Positions 6,268 through 13,275 of a DNA stretch of 13,275 nt are shown one piece after another (within the stretch, counting starts at the first letter, position 1; every line of letters begins with the position of its first letter). The position numbers and the translations under genes are program-made. The stretch is from Oscillospiraceae bacterium (GTDB lineage Bacteria; Bacillota; Clostridia; Oscillospirales; Ruminococcaceae). Where the stretch lies: positions 1 to 13,275 of the forward strand of contig JAFPXW010000015.1 in assembly GCA_017394565.1 (NCBI GenBank). The letters are read 5' to 3'. The notes below the pieces were generated by a model that ran no database searches, was not told where the DNA came from, and was given only the letters and a program-made list of their open reading frames with translations.

Positions 6268-7539
6268 TCACTCTCCGTTCAGAAACCAGCTTGCGAGATA
6301 GAGCGAACCGCAGATGACGATGCTTCCGCCGTTGCGGTGCGTCCAGCTCTTGGCAATTTTCAAAGCATCAGAAAGCGCGACGGACTGCGAAAATTCGCCG
6401 CCCATCTCTGCATCGAACAGTGCATCCAGTTCACGAGCCGGCATCGCCGTCGGCGTGAAGCCGTCCACACACAGGACTTTATCGAACACATGACCAAGAC
6501 GCTGCGCAGCAAAGGGCGCCGCATCCGCATGAGTCATGCCGATAATGCCGATGATCGGCGTTTCTCCAGCGCGTTCCAGCGCACTGGCAAGCGCCTCGAT
6601 GCCGTCGGCGTTGTGACCGCCGTCGAGAAGGATCGGCGGATACTTGGAAATGACCTGCATCCGCGCAGGGATCGAGGTTTTGGCGATGCCGCGTTCCACC
6701 GCAAGTCCGGGAAAATTCCAGCCCTTGTCGCCAAGCGCGTAGACCGTTTCGATCGCGGTCAGTGCATTTGCGACCTGATGCTCGCCGCCCATGATGGTTT
6801 CAAAATTCTGCCCGAAATAGCGGAATTTCGTGCCAGTCAGGGATGTTTCGATCAGGCGGAAATTTTCATCGCTCATGTCCGGGAACCAGCATCGCGCTGC
6901 ACCGGCTTCACGCGACCTGTCAAACGCGGCACGGACAGTCGTCATTTCGTTTTTCGGCGAGATCACGACACACGCACCGCGCTTGATGATGCCAAGCTTT
7001 GCTGCGGCGATTTCCTCCAGCGTATTGCCGAGGATCGCCATGTGATCCATCGCAACCGTCGTAATGACGCAGGCTTCGGGATGTTTGATGATATTCGTGC
7101 AGTCGAGCGAACCGCCAAGTCCTGTTTCCAAAATGACGATCTCCGCCCCTGCTTCCACAAAATACAGCATCGCCGCCGCAAATGTGATCTCAAACTGCGA
7201 ATAGCCGTCCTCCGGCTTCACAAGCGGCTGGATCTTCTCGCAGCATCGCGCCAGATCGCGTTCCGGAATATCCTGACGGTCAAGCCGGATGCGGTCACGG
7301 TAATGCCGGATATAGGGTGACGTGAACGTTCCCGTCCGGAAGCCACCTTCCATGAAAATATTGGTCAGATACTCCGCAACAGAGCCCTTTCCGTTCGTTC
7401 CGGCGATGTGGATGAATTTCAGCTTGTCCTGCGGATCACCGAGCGCCGCCATCAGGCGTGCGATCCGTGACAGATCGCGGACGGGCTCCCCTGCGTGAGA
7501 AAAGCCCTCCACGAAAGCCTTTGCTTCTGCGTATGTCAT
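6268..7539 (-). CDS. folC: Bifunctional folylpolyglutamate synthase / dihydrofolate synthase
   Basis: This cytoplasmic ATP-dependent ligase adds glutamate to dihydropteroate and to folates, making and retaining the folate coenzyme. The 423-residue product has the usual length. Motifs are the P-loop IHIAGTNGKGSV at 43-54, TFTSPYI at about 71-77, the ETGLGGSLDCTN stretch, HMAILGNTLEEIAAAKLGIIKRG with the Lys normally carbamylated in this family, and ILLDGGHNADG around Asp306 and His309 in the C-terminal ligase domain. The C-terminus ends VICGSLYLASWFL, typical of the family. The ATG overlaps the valS stop by one base (TGATG), so it is translationally coupled to valS. The valS-folC pair is also found in Bacillus subtilis, and both genes sit under the T-box here. 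Confidence 0.95.
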   Translation of the reverse strand: MTYAEAKAFVEGFSHAGEPVRDLSRIARLMAALGDPQDKLKFIHIAGTNGKGSVAEYLTNIFMEGGFRTGTFTSPYIRHYRDRIRLDRQDIPERDLARCCEKIQPLVKPEDGYSQFEITFAAAMLYFVEAGAEIVILETGLGGSLDCTNIIKHPEACVITTVAMDHMAILGNTLEEIAAAKLGIIKRGACVVISPKNEMTTVRAAFDRSREAGAARCWFPDMSDENFRLIETSLTGTKFRYFGQNFETIMGGEHQVANALTAIETVYALGDKGWNFPGLAVERGIAKTSIPARMQVISKYPPILLDGGHNADGIEALASALERAGETPIIGIIGMTHADAAPFAAQRLGHVFDKVLCVDGFTPTAMPARELDALFDAEMGGEFSQSVALSDALKIAKSWTHRNGGSIVICGSLYLASWFLNGE

Positions 7540-10157
7540 CAGCCCAGTGCCTTGATGGATGCAAGGATCTTGTCCATCTTCTCCTGTGCCTTCTGAAGCT
7601 TTGCCTTCTCAGCGTCGATCAGCTGTGCCGGCGCCTTTGCAAGGAAGCCCTCGTTGGAAAGCTTCTTCGACAGGAAGTCGATGTCCTTCTGTGCCTTCTC
7701 CTGCTCCTTCTTCAGACGTGCCTGCTCCTTCTCCTTATCCACAAGCTGCTCCATCGGGATGAACAGACGTGCCGCATGGGTAACGGCGGAAGCCGCATCC
7801 GGCATATCGAAGTGATCGCCGACCTCGATCTCGCTTGCAGATGCAAGCTTCTCAAAGAACAGTGCAGCCCCCTCAAACAGAGCCTTGTCAGCGGTTTCGA
7901 TGCAGATCTTCGCCTTGACAGACGGCGGAACATTCAGCTCCGTTCTGGTGTTTCGGACAGCGCGGATGGCTGCAACGACCTTCTCAAAATCCTGCTCCTC
8001 TGCGGTAAAGTTCAGCTTCTCGTCGTAAACCGGATAATCCTGGAGCATGATCATGCTGCCGTCGCCGACCAGTGTCTGCCAGATCTCCTCTGTGATGAAC
8101 GGCATGAACGGGTGCAGAAGCTTCAGCATACCCTGCATTGCCCAGACAAGCACCTGCTGTGCAGTCTCCTTGGCCTCGCCGCCTGCCTGGATGCGCGGCT
8201 TGGTCAGCTCGATGTACCAGTCGCAGAACACATCCCAGATGAAGTCATACAGCTTTGTGCAAGCCACACCAAGCTCGAAGGCATCGAGGTTCTGGTTGAC
8301 CTCCTTGGCCAGCTGGTTGAACTTGGAAACGAGCCACTTGTCCTCCATTGTGAGGTTCTCCGGCAGTCCCTTGAACTCGAAATCATCCGCAAGGTTCATC
8401 ATGATGAAACGGGATGCGTTCCAGAGCTTGTTCGCGAAGTTACGCGCTGCCTTGACCTTGTCGTCGATGTAGCGCATATCGTTGCCCGGTGCATTACCAG
8501 TCGCCAGCATGAAACGCAGTGCGTCTGCGCCGTACTGGTCGATGACCTCCAGCGGATCAATGCCGTTGCCGAGGGACTTGGACATCTTTCTGCCCTGTGC
8601 ATCACGCACCAGACCGTGGATCAGCACCGTGTCGAACGGAACCTTTCCGGTATTCTCCAGCGCGGAGAACATCATGCGGATCACCCAGAAGAAGATGATG
8701 TCGTAGCCGGTCACGAGGGTATTGGTCGGGTAGAAATACTCCAGATCTTTGGTCTTTTCCGGCCAGCCGAGTGTCGAGAACGGCCACAGTGCGGAGGAGA
8801 ACCATGTATCGAGCGTATCCGGATCCTGACGCATGGGCTTGCCGCACTTCGGGCAGTTGCAGGCGGATTCCTTGGTGACGGTCATTTCACCGCAGTCATC
8901 GCAGTAGAAGGCCGGGATCTGATGTCCCCACCAGATCTGACGGGAAATACACCAGTCGCGGATGTTCTCCAGCCAGTGATAATAGGTCTTGTCAAAACGC
9001 TCCGGAACAAACTTGGTGTCGCCGTTCTTGACAGCGTCGATCGCCGGCTGTGCCAGCGGTGCCATCTTGACGAACCACTGGGTGGAAACCTTCGGCTCGA
9101 CCGTGGTGCCGCAGCGATAGCAGGTGCCGACATTATGGGAATAATCCTCCACGCGAACCAGTGCGCCCTCTGCTTCCAGATCCTCGACGATCGCCTTGCG
9201 TGCCTCGAATCTGTCCATGCCAGCGTACTTCGGATAATCTGCAACGATCTTCGCATCATCCGTGAACACGTTGATGACTTCCAGATCATGACGCTTGCCG
9301 ACCTCAAAGTCATTCGGGTCGTGCGCCGGCGTGATCTTCACAACGCCGGTACCGAAGTCCATCTCTACATAGTCATCCGCAACGACCGGGATCTCGCGGT
9401 GAACGATCGGCAGGATCAGCATTTTGCCGACCATATCTTTGTAGCGTTCATCATTCGGGTTGACAGCAACCGCAGTATCACCCAGCAGAGTTTCCGGACG
9501 GGTGGTCGCAAGCTCCAGGTACTCGTCAGAATCCTTGAACTTGTAGCGCAGATGCCAGAAATGGCCTGCCTGATCCTCGTACTCGACCTCCGCATCGGAC
9601 AGCGTCGTCATGCACTTCGGGCACCAGTTGACCATACGCTCGCCGCGATAGATCAGTCCCTTTTCGTAGTACTTGACGAACACATCCTTGACCGCCTTGG
9701 AGCAGCCCTCGTCCATCGTGAATCGCTCTCTGTCCCAATCGCAGGAAGAGCCGAGCTTCTTGAGCTGCTCGACGATCCTGCCGCCGAACTTTGCCTTCCA
9801 CTCCCACGCACGCTTCATGAAGCCGTCGCGTCCGAGGTCTTCCTTGGTGACGCCTTCTTCGCGCATTGCTGCGACGATCTTGGCTTCGGTCGCGATCGCT
9901 GCATGGTCAGTACCAGGCAGCCAGAGCGCGGAGTAGCCGCTCATGCGCTTCCAGCGGATCAGGATGTCCTGGAGCGTCTCGTCCAGTGCGTGGCCCATGT
10001 GGAGCTGACCGGTGATGTTGGGGGGCGGAATCACGATGGTATAGGGCTTCTTCTTGGAGTCTACTTCCGCATGGAAGCACTTCTTCTCCATCCATGTCTT
10101 GTAAATTCTGTCCTCGAACTGTTCGGGGGCATAGGTTTTTGCGAGTTCTTTTGCCAT
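7539..10157 (-). CDS. valS: Valine--tRNA ligase
   Basis: This class I aminoacyl-tRNA synthetase charges tRNA-Val and hydrolyses mischarged Thr-tRNA-Val. The 872-residue product has the usual length. Domains in order are the catalytic fold with PPPNITGQLHMGH at 44-56 (HIGH signature), a Cys pair WCPKC at 178-182, the CP1 editing domain with TTRPETLLGDTAVAVNP at 218-234 and GTGVVKITPAHDPND at 269-283, a second Cys cluster near 419-440 (CDDCG, CPKCG), KMSKS at 524-528, the anticodon-binding helices, and a Lys/Glu-rich C-terminal coiled coil from about 805. The start ATG at 10155-10157 has AAGGAG 10 nt upstream; a longer in-frame reading would run into the T-box terminator. It is the first gene of the operon and is controlled by the valine-type T-box leader. 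Confidence 0.98.
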   Translation of the reverse strand: MAKELAKTYAPEQFEDRIYKTWMEKKCFHAEVDSKKKPYTIVIPPPNITGQLHMGHALDETLQDILIRWKRMSGYSALWLPGTDHAAIATEAKIVAAMREEGVTKEDLGRDGFMKRAWEWKAKFGGRIVEQLKKLGSSCDWDRERFTMDEGCSKAVKDVFVKYYEKGLIYRGERMVNWCPKCMTTLSDAEVEYEDQAGHFWHLRYKFKDSDEYLELATTRPETLLGDTAVAVNPNDERYKDMVGKMLILPIVHREIPVVADDYVEMDFGTGVVKITPAHDPNDFEVGKRHDLEVINVFTDDAKIVADYPKYAGMDRFEARKAIVEDLEAEGALVRVEDYSHNVGTCYRCGTTVEPKVSTQWFVKMAPLAQPAIDAVKNGDTKFVPERFDKTYYHWLENIRDWCISRQIWWGHQIPAFYCDDCGEMTVTKESACNCPKCGKPMRQDPDTLDTWFSSALWPFSTLGWPEKTKDLEYFYPTNTLVTGYDIIFFWVIRMMFSALENTGKVPFDTVLIHGLVRDAQGRKMSKSLGNGIDPLEVIDQYGADALRFMLATGNAPGNDMRYIDDKVKAARNFANKLWNASRFIMMNLADDFEFKGLPENLTMEDKWLVSKFNQLAKEVNQNLDAFELGVACTKLYDFIWDVFCDWYIELTKPRIQAGGEAKETAQQVLVWAMQGMLKLLHPFMPFITEEIWQTLVGDGSMIMLQDYPVYDEKLNFTAEEQDFEKVVAAIRAVRNTRTELNVPPSVKAKICIETADKALFEGAALFFEKLASASEIEVGDHFDMPDAASAVTHAARLFIPMEQLVDKEKEQARLKKEQEKAQKDIDFLSKKLSNEGFLAKAPAQLIDAEKAKLQKAQEKMDKILASIKALG

Positions 10158-10199
10158 TTGAAACTTTCTCCTTTTCTGGTTCGGGGCTGCATCAAAAAA

Positions 10200-10226
10200 C
10201 GCCCCGAAGCATATTGCTTCAGGGCG
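10200..10226 (-). terminator. Leader terminator of the valS T-box
   Basis: On the minus strand CGCCCTGAAGCA pairs with TGCTTCGGGGCG (12 bp, one G-U) around an ATA loop, followed by TTTTTT (10194-10199). Bases 10218-10226 are shared with the antiterminator. Confidence 0.93.
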
Positions 10227-10459
10227 AACAAATGTCCGTGTTACCACCTGAATTCGGGAAAACTCCCGCACTCTGCGCAGCTGGAAAGCCGCGTTTTGTT
10301 CTGTAACGGGAACTCCCGTCGGGGACTACTGAGCCAAACGCCGTTCGATCCGAAGCTCCGGGGCTACCTTCACCACTCCGCACGCGCGTCCTCACACCGG
10401 CCGGACGCTCTCTGAATCGTGCCGCAAGGGATACTCCTCCCCATCTTCGCTGTTCACTA
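10200..10459 (-). promoter_or_regulatory. T-box riboswitch, valine type, controlling valS
   Basis: On the minus strand the leader shows the parts of a T-box that binds uncharged tRNA. Stem I starts with CGAAG pairing CTTCG. Its specifier loop has AGTA on the 5' side (10432-10435) and GAA-G-GTA-G on the 3' side, so the specifier codon is GTA, Val (10365-10367). Distal Stem I motifs AGAGAG (10408-10413) and GGTGTGAG (10391-10398) are present. The T-box sequence AGGTGGTAACACGG (10236-10249) includes the TGGT bulge that pairs with the tRNA ACCA end. The antiterminator pairs TTCAGG (10247-10252) with CCTGAA (10218-10223), plus CGGAC with GTTCG; it shares bases with the terminator, so only one can form. 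Uncharged tRNA-Val should therefore switch the operon on. Confidence 0.95.
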
Positions 10460-10465
10460 AATCTT

Positions 10466-10494
10466 ATTATACAGGATTTCGCGGATTTTGTCAA
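10466..10494 (-). promoter_or_regulatory. Consensus sigma-A promoter of the valS operon
   Basis: Read on the minus strand, TTGACA (10489-10494) and TATAAT (10466-10471) are 17 bp apart, a perfect match. The start would fall near 10459, where the T-box leader begins, giving a leader of about 300 nt. Confidence 0.92.
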
Positions 10495-10512
10495 GTGCGA
10501 ATTTTTAAAGGG

Positions 10513-10680
10513 CACGGAAATCAATTTTCAGGTTCTGTTATGAAAACAGGCGCGTTTCTTTCCCCCCACCCCCAACCCCCTCCCCGAGGAGGGGGCTATT
10601 TTTGCAGGGGGCTGCGCCCCCTGCACCCGCAAAATTCATAAAATGGGTACGAAAAAATTTAAAAATTGATTTCCGTGTTC
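10513..10680 (+). repeat. Candidate miniature inverted-repeat element with two hairpins
   Basis: A 16-bp perfect inverted repeat bounds this stretch: CACGGAAATCAATTTT at 10513-10528 and AAAATTGATTTCCGTG at 10662-10677. AAAGGG occurs directly before the left arm (10507-10512) and at 10681-10686, three bases past the right arm, as a possible target duplication. Inside are a CCCCCTCC/GGAGGGGG hairpin (10576-10595) followed by CTATTTTTG, and a TGCAGGGGGC/GCCCCCTGCA hairpin (10603-10625). No ORF is present. The hairpins resemble GC-rich dispersed hairpins I associate with Ruminococcaceae intergenic DNA; that is recollection, not a search. Most of the space between the valS promoter and the HAD gene (10495-10717) is this element, and no clear terminator for the HAD gene is seen in it. 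Confidence 0.55.
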
Positions 10681-10717
10681 AAAGGGAAATGTGTCAGTTT
10701 TTGGTGAAAAAGCGGTG

Positions 10718-11359
10718 TTATTTCAGTAAGAATGCCGCAACGTCCTCCGGCGTTTCCGCAACAAAGACCGCGCCTTCAAATTCCGTCCGTGTGCCATATC
10801 CGAACAGAACGCCCAGACTGTCGATGCCGCAGGCTTTTGCGCCGAGAATGTCGTTGTCGCGGTCGCCGATCATCAGAAATTCCGATGGATCCGGATTTCC
10901 AAGCTGTTCCATGACGTAGCGGATGACTTCATCCTTATGGGAGCGCGTGGTGTCGAGCGTCGCAGCACCGATGACCTCGAAGTATTCCAGAAGCCCGAAA
11001 TGCCGCAGGATCGGCACCGCGTAAACCTCCGGCTTGGCACTTGCCAGATGCAGATGAAACCCTGCATCGCGCAGTTTCGTCAAAAGCTCCGGAATGCCGT
11101 CGATCACGGCGTTTTCCAGCATTCCGCGCTCTCCGAAATACTCACGGTAAAAGCCGACGCTCTCGAATGCAAGTGTTTCCGGCATTCCGGAAAATTTCTG
11201 AAAACTTTCATACAGCGGAGGCCCGATAAAGCGCAGCAGTTCGTCCATTTCCGGCACAGGATAGCCGGCTTTCCGCAAAGCATATTTCACGGAATTCGTG
11301 ATGCCTTCCGCAGGATCGGTCAGCGTTCCGTCAAGGTCAAAGAGCAGGTGCTTATACAT
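10718..11359 (-). CDS. HAD-superfamily hydrolase, phosphoglycolate phosphatase / PNPase-like
   Basis: The product has 213 residues of the Gph-like HAD branch with an alpha-helical C1 cap. It likely removes phosphate from a small metabolite in the cytoplasm. Catalytic motifs are DLDGT at 8-12 (nucleophile Asp8, acid/base Asp10), Ser107 in LASAKP for motif II, Lys142 for motif III, and GDRDND at 165-170 with Asp166 and Asp170 for Mg2+. The cap spans about 18-88. The ATG at 11357-11359 is chosen because GGAGG lies 5 nt upstream; an earlier in-frame ATG overlaps that site. It begins 11 nt after the lipoprotein gene's stop, so the two are probably co-transcribed. The substrate cannot be told from sequence; phosphoglycolate and nucleotide monophosphates are the common ones. 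Confidence 0.9.
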   Translation of the reverse strand: MYKHLLFDLDGTLTDPAEGITNSVKYALRKAGYPVPEMDELLRFIGPPLYESFQKFSGMPETLAFESVGFYREYFGERGMLENAVIDGIPELLTKLRDAGFHLHLASAKPEVYAVPILRHFGLLEYFEVIGAATLDTTRSHKDEVIRYVMEQLGNPDPSEFLMIGDRDNDILGAKACGIDSLGVLFGYGTRTEFEGAVFVAETPEDVAAFLLK

Positions 11360-11370
11360 AGATGCCTCCA

Positions 11371-12564
11371 TCATTGCGATATTTCAATAAAATGCAGCTC
11401 ACCGTCCGCAATTTCCATGCGTCCGGTCTGCGGCGGTGTTTCTGGCTGCAAGTAAAACGGATCGGAACGAACCGCATAGAGCTTTCCCTCCTGCATCGAG
11501 AGGGTATAGTCATGTTCTCCACGCTCCCAGAGGGTGTATTCCGCATTGTTATGCACATCATACACCACGATATGCTCATCCACCAAGCCGCTGCCAGACG
11601 TCACGCCGGCGCAAAGTTCTGGATAGCCGTCGGCGTTCAGATCCGAGAAATACGCCTGACGCATCCCATCGCCGAGTGTCAGCTCTGTTTCCTCACCGTC
11701 GAGCTGTGTGCTGATAACAGAAGGGGAATAGCCATATCTGTGGTAGAGTATGTATGTGAACACGTTGTCCGGAAAAGCCGTGAGCGCAAAACGAGAGAAA
11801 TTCTCCGGAAAATCTTCATCAGGTGCCTGCGGTGTCGCATCGTTGATGTCAAACCAGCAGACTGCTTCCCCCTCCGGCACATCGGCAGGCTCCGGCATTC
11901 CCGGCAAGTCGTCCGGCACGAACAGCAGCGCATCGTGATAATGCCGCAATCTGCCTCGCTTGCCGCCTTCCGGCAGCGTTTCGGAGTCGACATAGGGTGA
12001 CTCGTAGACAACAAGCTCCCCGTCCTCCATTGCAAGGCGGTAGTCACGCCACTTTGTAAGCCACAGCTTCTGATTCTTCTGATTGCGTATATCATAGGCA
12101 ATCACGAACGTTCCATCCGGCTTCCGGCTCCAATAGTTTAATTCTGCGGCAGTTGCACAGAATTCCGGGCATCCGTCGCCGTTCAGATCCGTGAAATACG
12201 CATTCCAGAACAGAATCGCATCATCGTTTTCCCAGATCCTGTGCGTTTCGCCCTGCGATTCGCAGAAATTCCAGTCGTATTCTGCATCCCGATAGATGCG
12301 GAAACCATGTTCGCTGTCAACATACGGCGCAGGAAGTGTATCGGCTGCTTCCGGATAGCAGAACCACTCTGTCACTTCGGATTCCGGAAACTGGAGAACA
12401 GGCGGAAGGAGTGAGGCTTCCGTTGCGGAAACGGGTGATGTTTCGAGAATTTCAGTTTCCGAAACCGGCTGCTCAGTCGATTCAGAATTATCGGGTGCCT
12501 GATCACTGCATCCGCAAAACGAAATACCAAGCAGGAGCGTCAGAAATAGGGCAATTCGTTTCAT
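11371..12564 (-). CDS. Secreted lipoprotein with two-fold repeat and DxNxDGxPE loops
   Basis: I do not recognise a named family. The 397-residue product has a lipoprotein signal (residues 1-18, lipobox FCGC, Cys19), then a Ser/Thr/Glu-rich linker to about residue 55. Two similar units follow: repeat 1 at 122-216 begins AYFTDLNGDGCPEFCA and repeat 2 at 304-393 begins AYFSDLNADGYPELCA. Both continue with a tyrosine-aspartate strand (AYDIRN / VYDVHN), a LW strand, a DYRLAMEDGEL / DYTLSMQEGKL hairpin and a closing strand ending in a DALLF / GELHF segment. The DLNxDGxPE loops are of the calcium-binding type seen in VCBS/FG-GAP and dockerin-like proteins, so a calcium-stabilised beta-propeller-like surface domain is plausible. 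The start is ATG at 12562-12564 with AAAGGAA upstream. It is the gene before the HAD phosphatase. Confidence 0.85.
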   Translation of the reverse strand: MKRIALFLTLLLGISFCGCSDQAPDNSESTEQPVSETEILETSPVSATEASLLPPVLQFPESEVTEWFCYPEAADTLPAPYVDSEHGFRIYRDAEYDWNFCESQGETHRIWENDDAILFWNAYFTDLNGDGCPEFCATAAELNYWSRKPDGTFVIAYDIRNQKNQKLWLTKWRDYRLAMEDGELVVYESPYVDSETLPEGGKRGRLRHYHDALLFVPDDLPGMPEPADVPEGEAVCWFDINDATPQAPDEDFPENFSRFALTAFPDNVFTYILYHRYGYSPSVISTQLDGEETELTLGDGMRQAYFSDLNADGYPELCAGVTSGSGLVDEHIVVYDVHNNAEYTLWERGEHDYTLSMQEGKLYAVRSDPFYLQPETPPQTGRMEIADGELHFIEISQ

Positions 12565-12593
12565 GATAAGTTCCTTTCATGAAGGTAAGCGAA

Positions 12594-12624
12594 TCGCTGC
12601 CGCAAAAATGCTCTGCGGCAGCGA
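12594..12624 (-). terminator. Hairpin after the YdcF-family gene
   Basis: An 11-bp perfect stem (TCGCTGCCGCA with TGCGGCAGCGA) has a 9-nt loop. It starts 6 nt past the stop codon. The tail on the minus strand (TTCGCTTACC) is not a U-run, so this may be a weak terminator or an mRNA-protecting hairpin. No clear promoter for the lipoprotein gene is seen in the 65-bp gap, which leaves read-through possible. Confidence 0.5.
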
Positions 12625-12629
12625 TAGAA

Positions 12630-13275
12630 TTATCCAAAGATCAGGAAATCCGCCATACCAAGCCATTCACGTACCCAATAGGAGGGCACGAGATACCACG
12701 GCGTTTTTGCCGGCACACCGTCAGCCGCAAGCCCCACGTCACGCGCGATCTTCTGCGCACGCAGCTCGTGGAAGCCGTCGGTCACGATCGTTACCCGGAA
12801 TTCCCGTTCCTCGCGTTCGAGGATCTCTTTGGCATTTCCGAGATTCTCGCGCGTCGAAACAGACTTGTCCTCGCGGAAGATCCGTTCGGACGAAATGCCC
12901 TTGCTTTCGAGATATTCTGCCATGCAATCGGCTTCGCTCATGCCCTCATCAGGTCCCTGACCACCGCAGACGATGACCGGAACGTCAGGATGCTCCTTGA
13001 GATAGGCATAGGCGGCCTCCAGACGGCGCTGCAGCATGAGCGAGGGACTTGTCCCGCGCACCTTGCAGCCGAGAACGACCACGGTGCTTTCTTCTTTGGG
13101 CTGATTTTTGATGGCTCTGCCCATACCGATGCTTACCACAAGCGCAAAAAGCACACAGACTGCAAGGAATCCGGCGACGATGCACAGGACGATGCGCCCG
13201 TGCGGATTCGACCAGATATTCCCCAGAAACCGCGAGATAGGGGCATTACACAGGAAGAAAACGGCGCCCAGCACC
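12630..13275 (-). CDS. YdcF/SanA/ElyC family membrane protein (DUF218), 5' end outside window
   Basis: At least 214 residues are visible; the frame stays open to the window edge, and the GTG at 13272-13274 is unlikely to be the start because family members have more N-terminal membrane segments. The visible part has a membrane helix at about 29-50 and then the DUF218 domain (PF02698): STVVVLGCKVRGTSPS, LQRRLEAAYAYLKEHPDVPVIVCGGQG, DEGMSEADCMAEYL, RIFREDKSVSTRENLGNAKEIL, and VTIVTDGFHELRAQKIARDVGL. It ends with a family-typical SYWVREWLG segment. Members are linked to envelope integrity or cell-wall precursor metabolism, but their reaction is not established. Confidence 0.88.
   Translation of the reverse strand, partial: VLGAVFFLCNAPISRFLGNIWSNPHGRIVLCIVAGFLAVCVLFALVVSIGMGRAIKNQPKEESTVVVLGCKVRGTSPSLMLQRRLEAAYAYLKEHPDVPVIVCGGQGPDEGMSEADCMAEYLESKGISSERIFREDKSVSTRENLGNAKEILEREEREFRVTIVTDGFHELRAQKIARDVGLAADGVPAKTPWYLVPSYWVREWLGMADFLIFG

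Noticed and set aside
10158..10271. N-terminal extension of valS
   Set aside because: It would be translated from the T-box terminator and antiterminator; the AAGGAG before the ATG at 10157 and the family's usual N-terminus favour the shorter form.
7458..10415. A 985-codon open frame on the plus strand opposite valS and the T-box leader
   Set aside because: It lies exactly antisense to valS, whose motifs are unmistakable; its product is rich in Leu, Arg, His and Cys with no family motif. It is a by-product of the GC-biased codon use of valS.
10576..10604. CCCCCTCC/GGAGGGGG hairpin plus CTATTTTTG as a plus-strand terminator
   Set aside because: It has terminator shape on the plus strand, but no plus-strand gene precedes it here; treated as part of the candidate repeat element.
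1..13275. CRISPR arrays, tRNA or rRNA genes, integrases or transposases
   Set aside because: No regularly spaced repeats, cloverleaf genes, rRNA signatures or recombinase motifs were seen on either strand.

Overview
The window reads as a chromosomal segment of a Gram-positive, fermentative Bacillota, most likely a clostridial gut lineage of the Ruminococcus/Oscillospiraceae type. The grounds are a tRNA-sensing T-box leader, consensus sigma-A promoters, AGGAGG-type ribosome binding sites, lipoprotein signal peptides, the valS-folC gene pair and a moderately GC-rich base composition. The family-level guess is inference. No phage genes, transposase genes, CRISPR arrays, rRNA or tRNA genes are visible.

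Region 1 (1-2345, plus strand) is a compact extracytosolic flavin/electron-transfer locus. It holds the C-terminal FMN-binding domain of an exported protein, then its own promoter driving three overlapping genes: an ApbE-type FAD:protein FMN transferase lipoprotein, a membrane-anchored NusG-domain-II protein, and a 'Gx transporter'/Hpre_diP_synt_I-type membrane protein. These four families match parts of the flavin-based extracellular electron transfer (FLEET) locus of Listeria (PplA-like substrate, FmnB, EetA-like, EetB-like). ApbE would flavinylate a Thr in the neighbouring FMN-binding domain outside the membrane; the two small membrane proteins would help link it to the quinone or membrane electron pool.

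Region 2 (2346-5264, minus strand) has two single-gene units, each with a good promoter: a sodium:alanine/glycine symporter (AGCS family), and a FucO-type iron-dependent lactaldehyde/1,2-propanediol oxidoreductase with all four metal ligands. The symporter shares an 18-bp bidirectional terminator with region 1.

Region 3 (5265-10494, minus strand) is a T-box-controlled operon: promoter, valine-type T-box leader (specifier GTA, visible antiterminator and terminator), valS, folC, a 24-codon hydrophobic ORF, a two-TM membrane protein and a small multidrug export family protein. The 24-codon ORF and the membrane protein overlap in GTGA and may be one gene split by a frameshift.

Region 4 (10495-10717) is non-coding. 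It carries a 16-bp perfect terminal inverted repeat flanked by a 6-bp direct repeat, two strong hairpins and a four-run G tract, and looks like a miniature inverted-repeat element.

Region 5 (10718-13275, minus strand) holds a YdcF/SanA-family (DUF218) membrane protein cut by the window edge, a secreted lipoprotein with an internal two-fold repeat carrying DxNxDGxPE calcium-type loops, and a HAD phosphatase of the phosphoglycolate phosphatase type.
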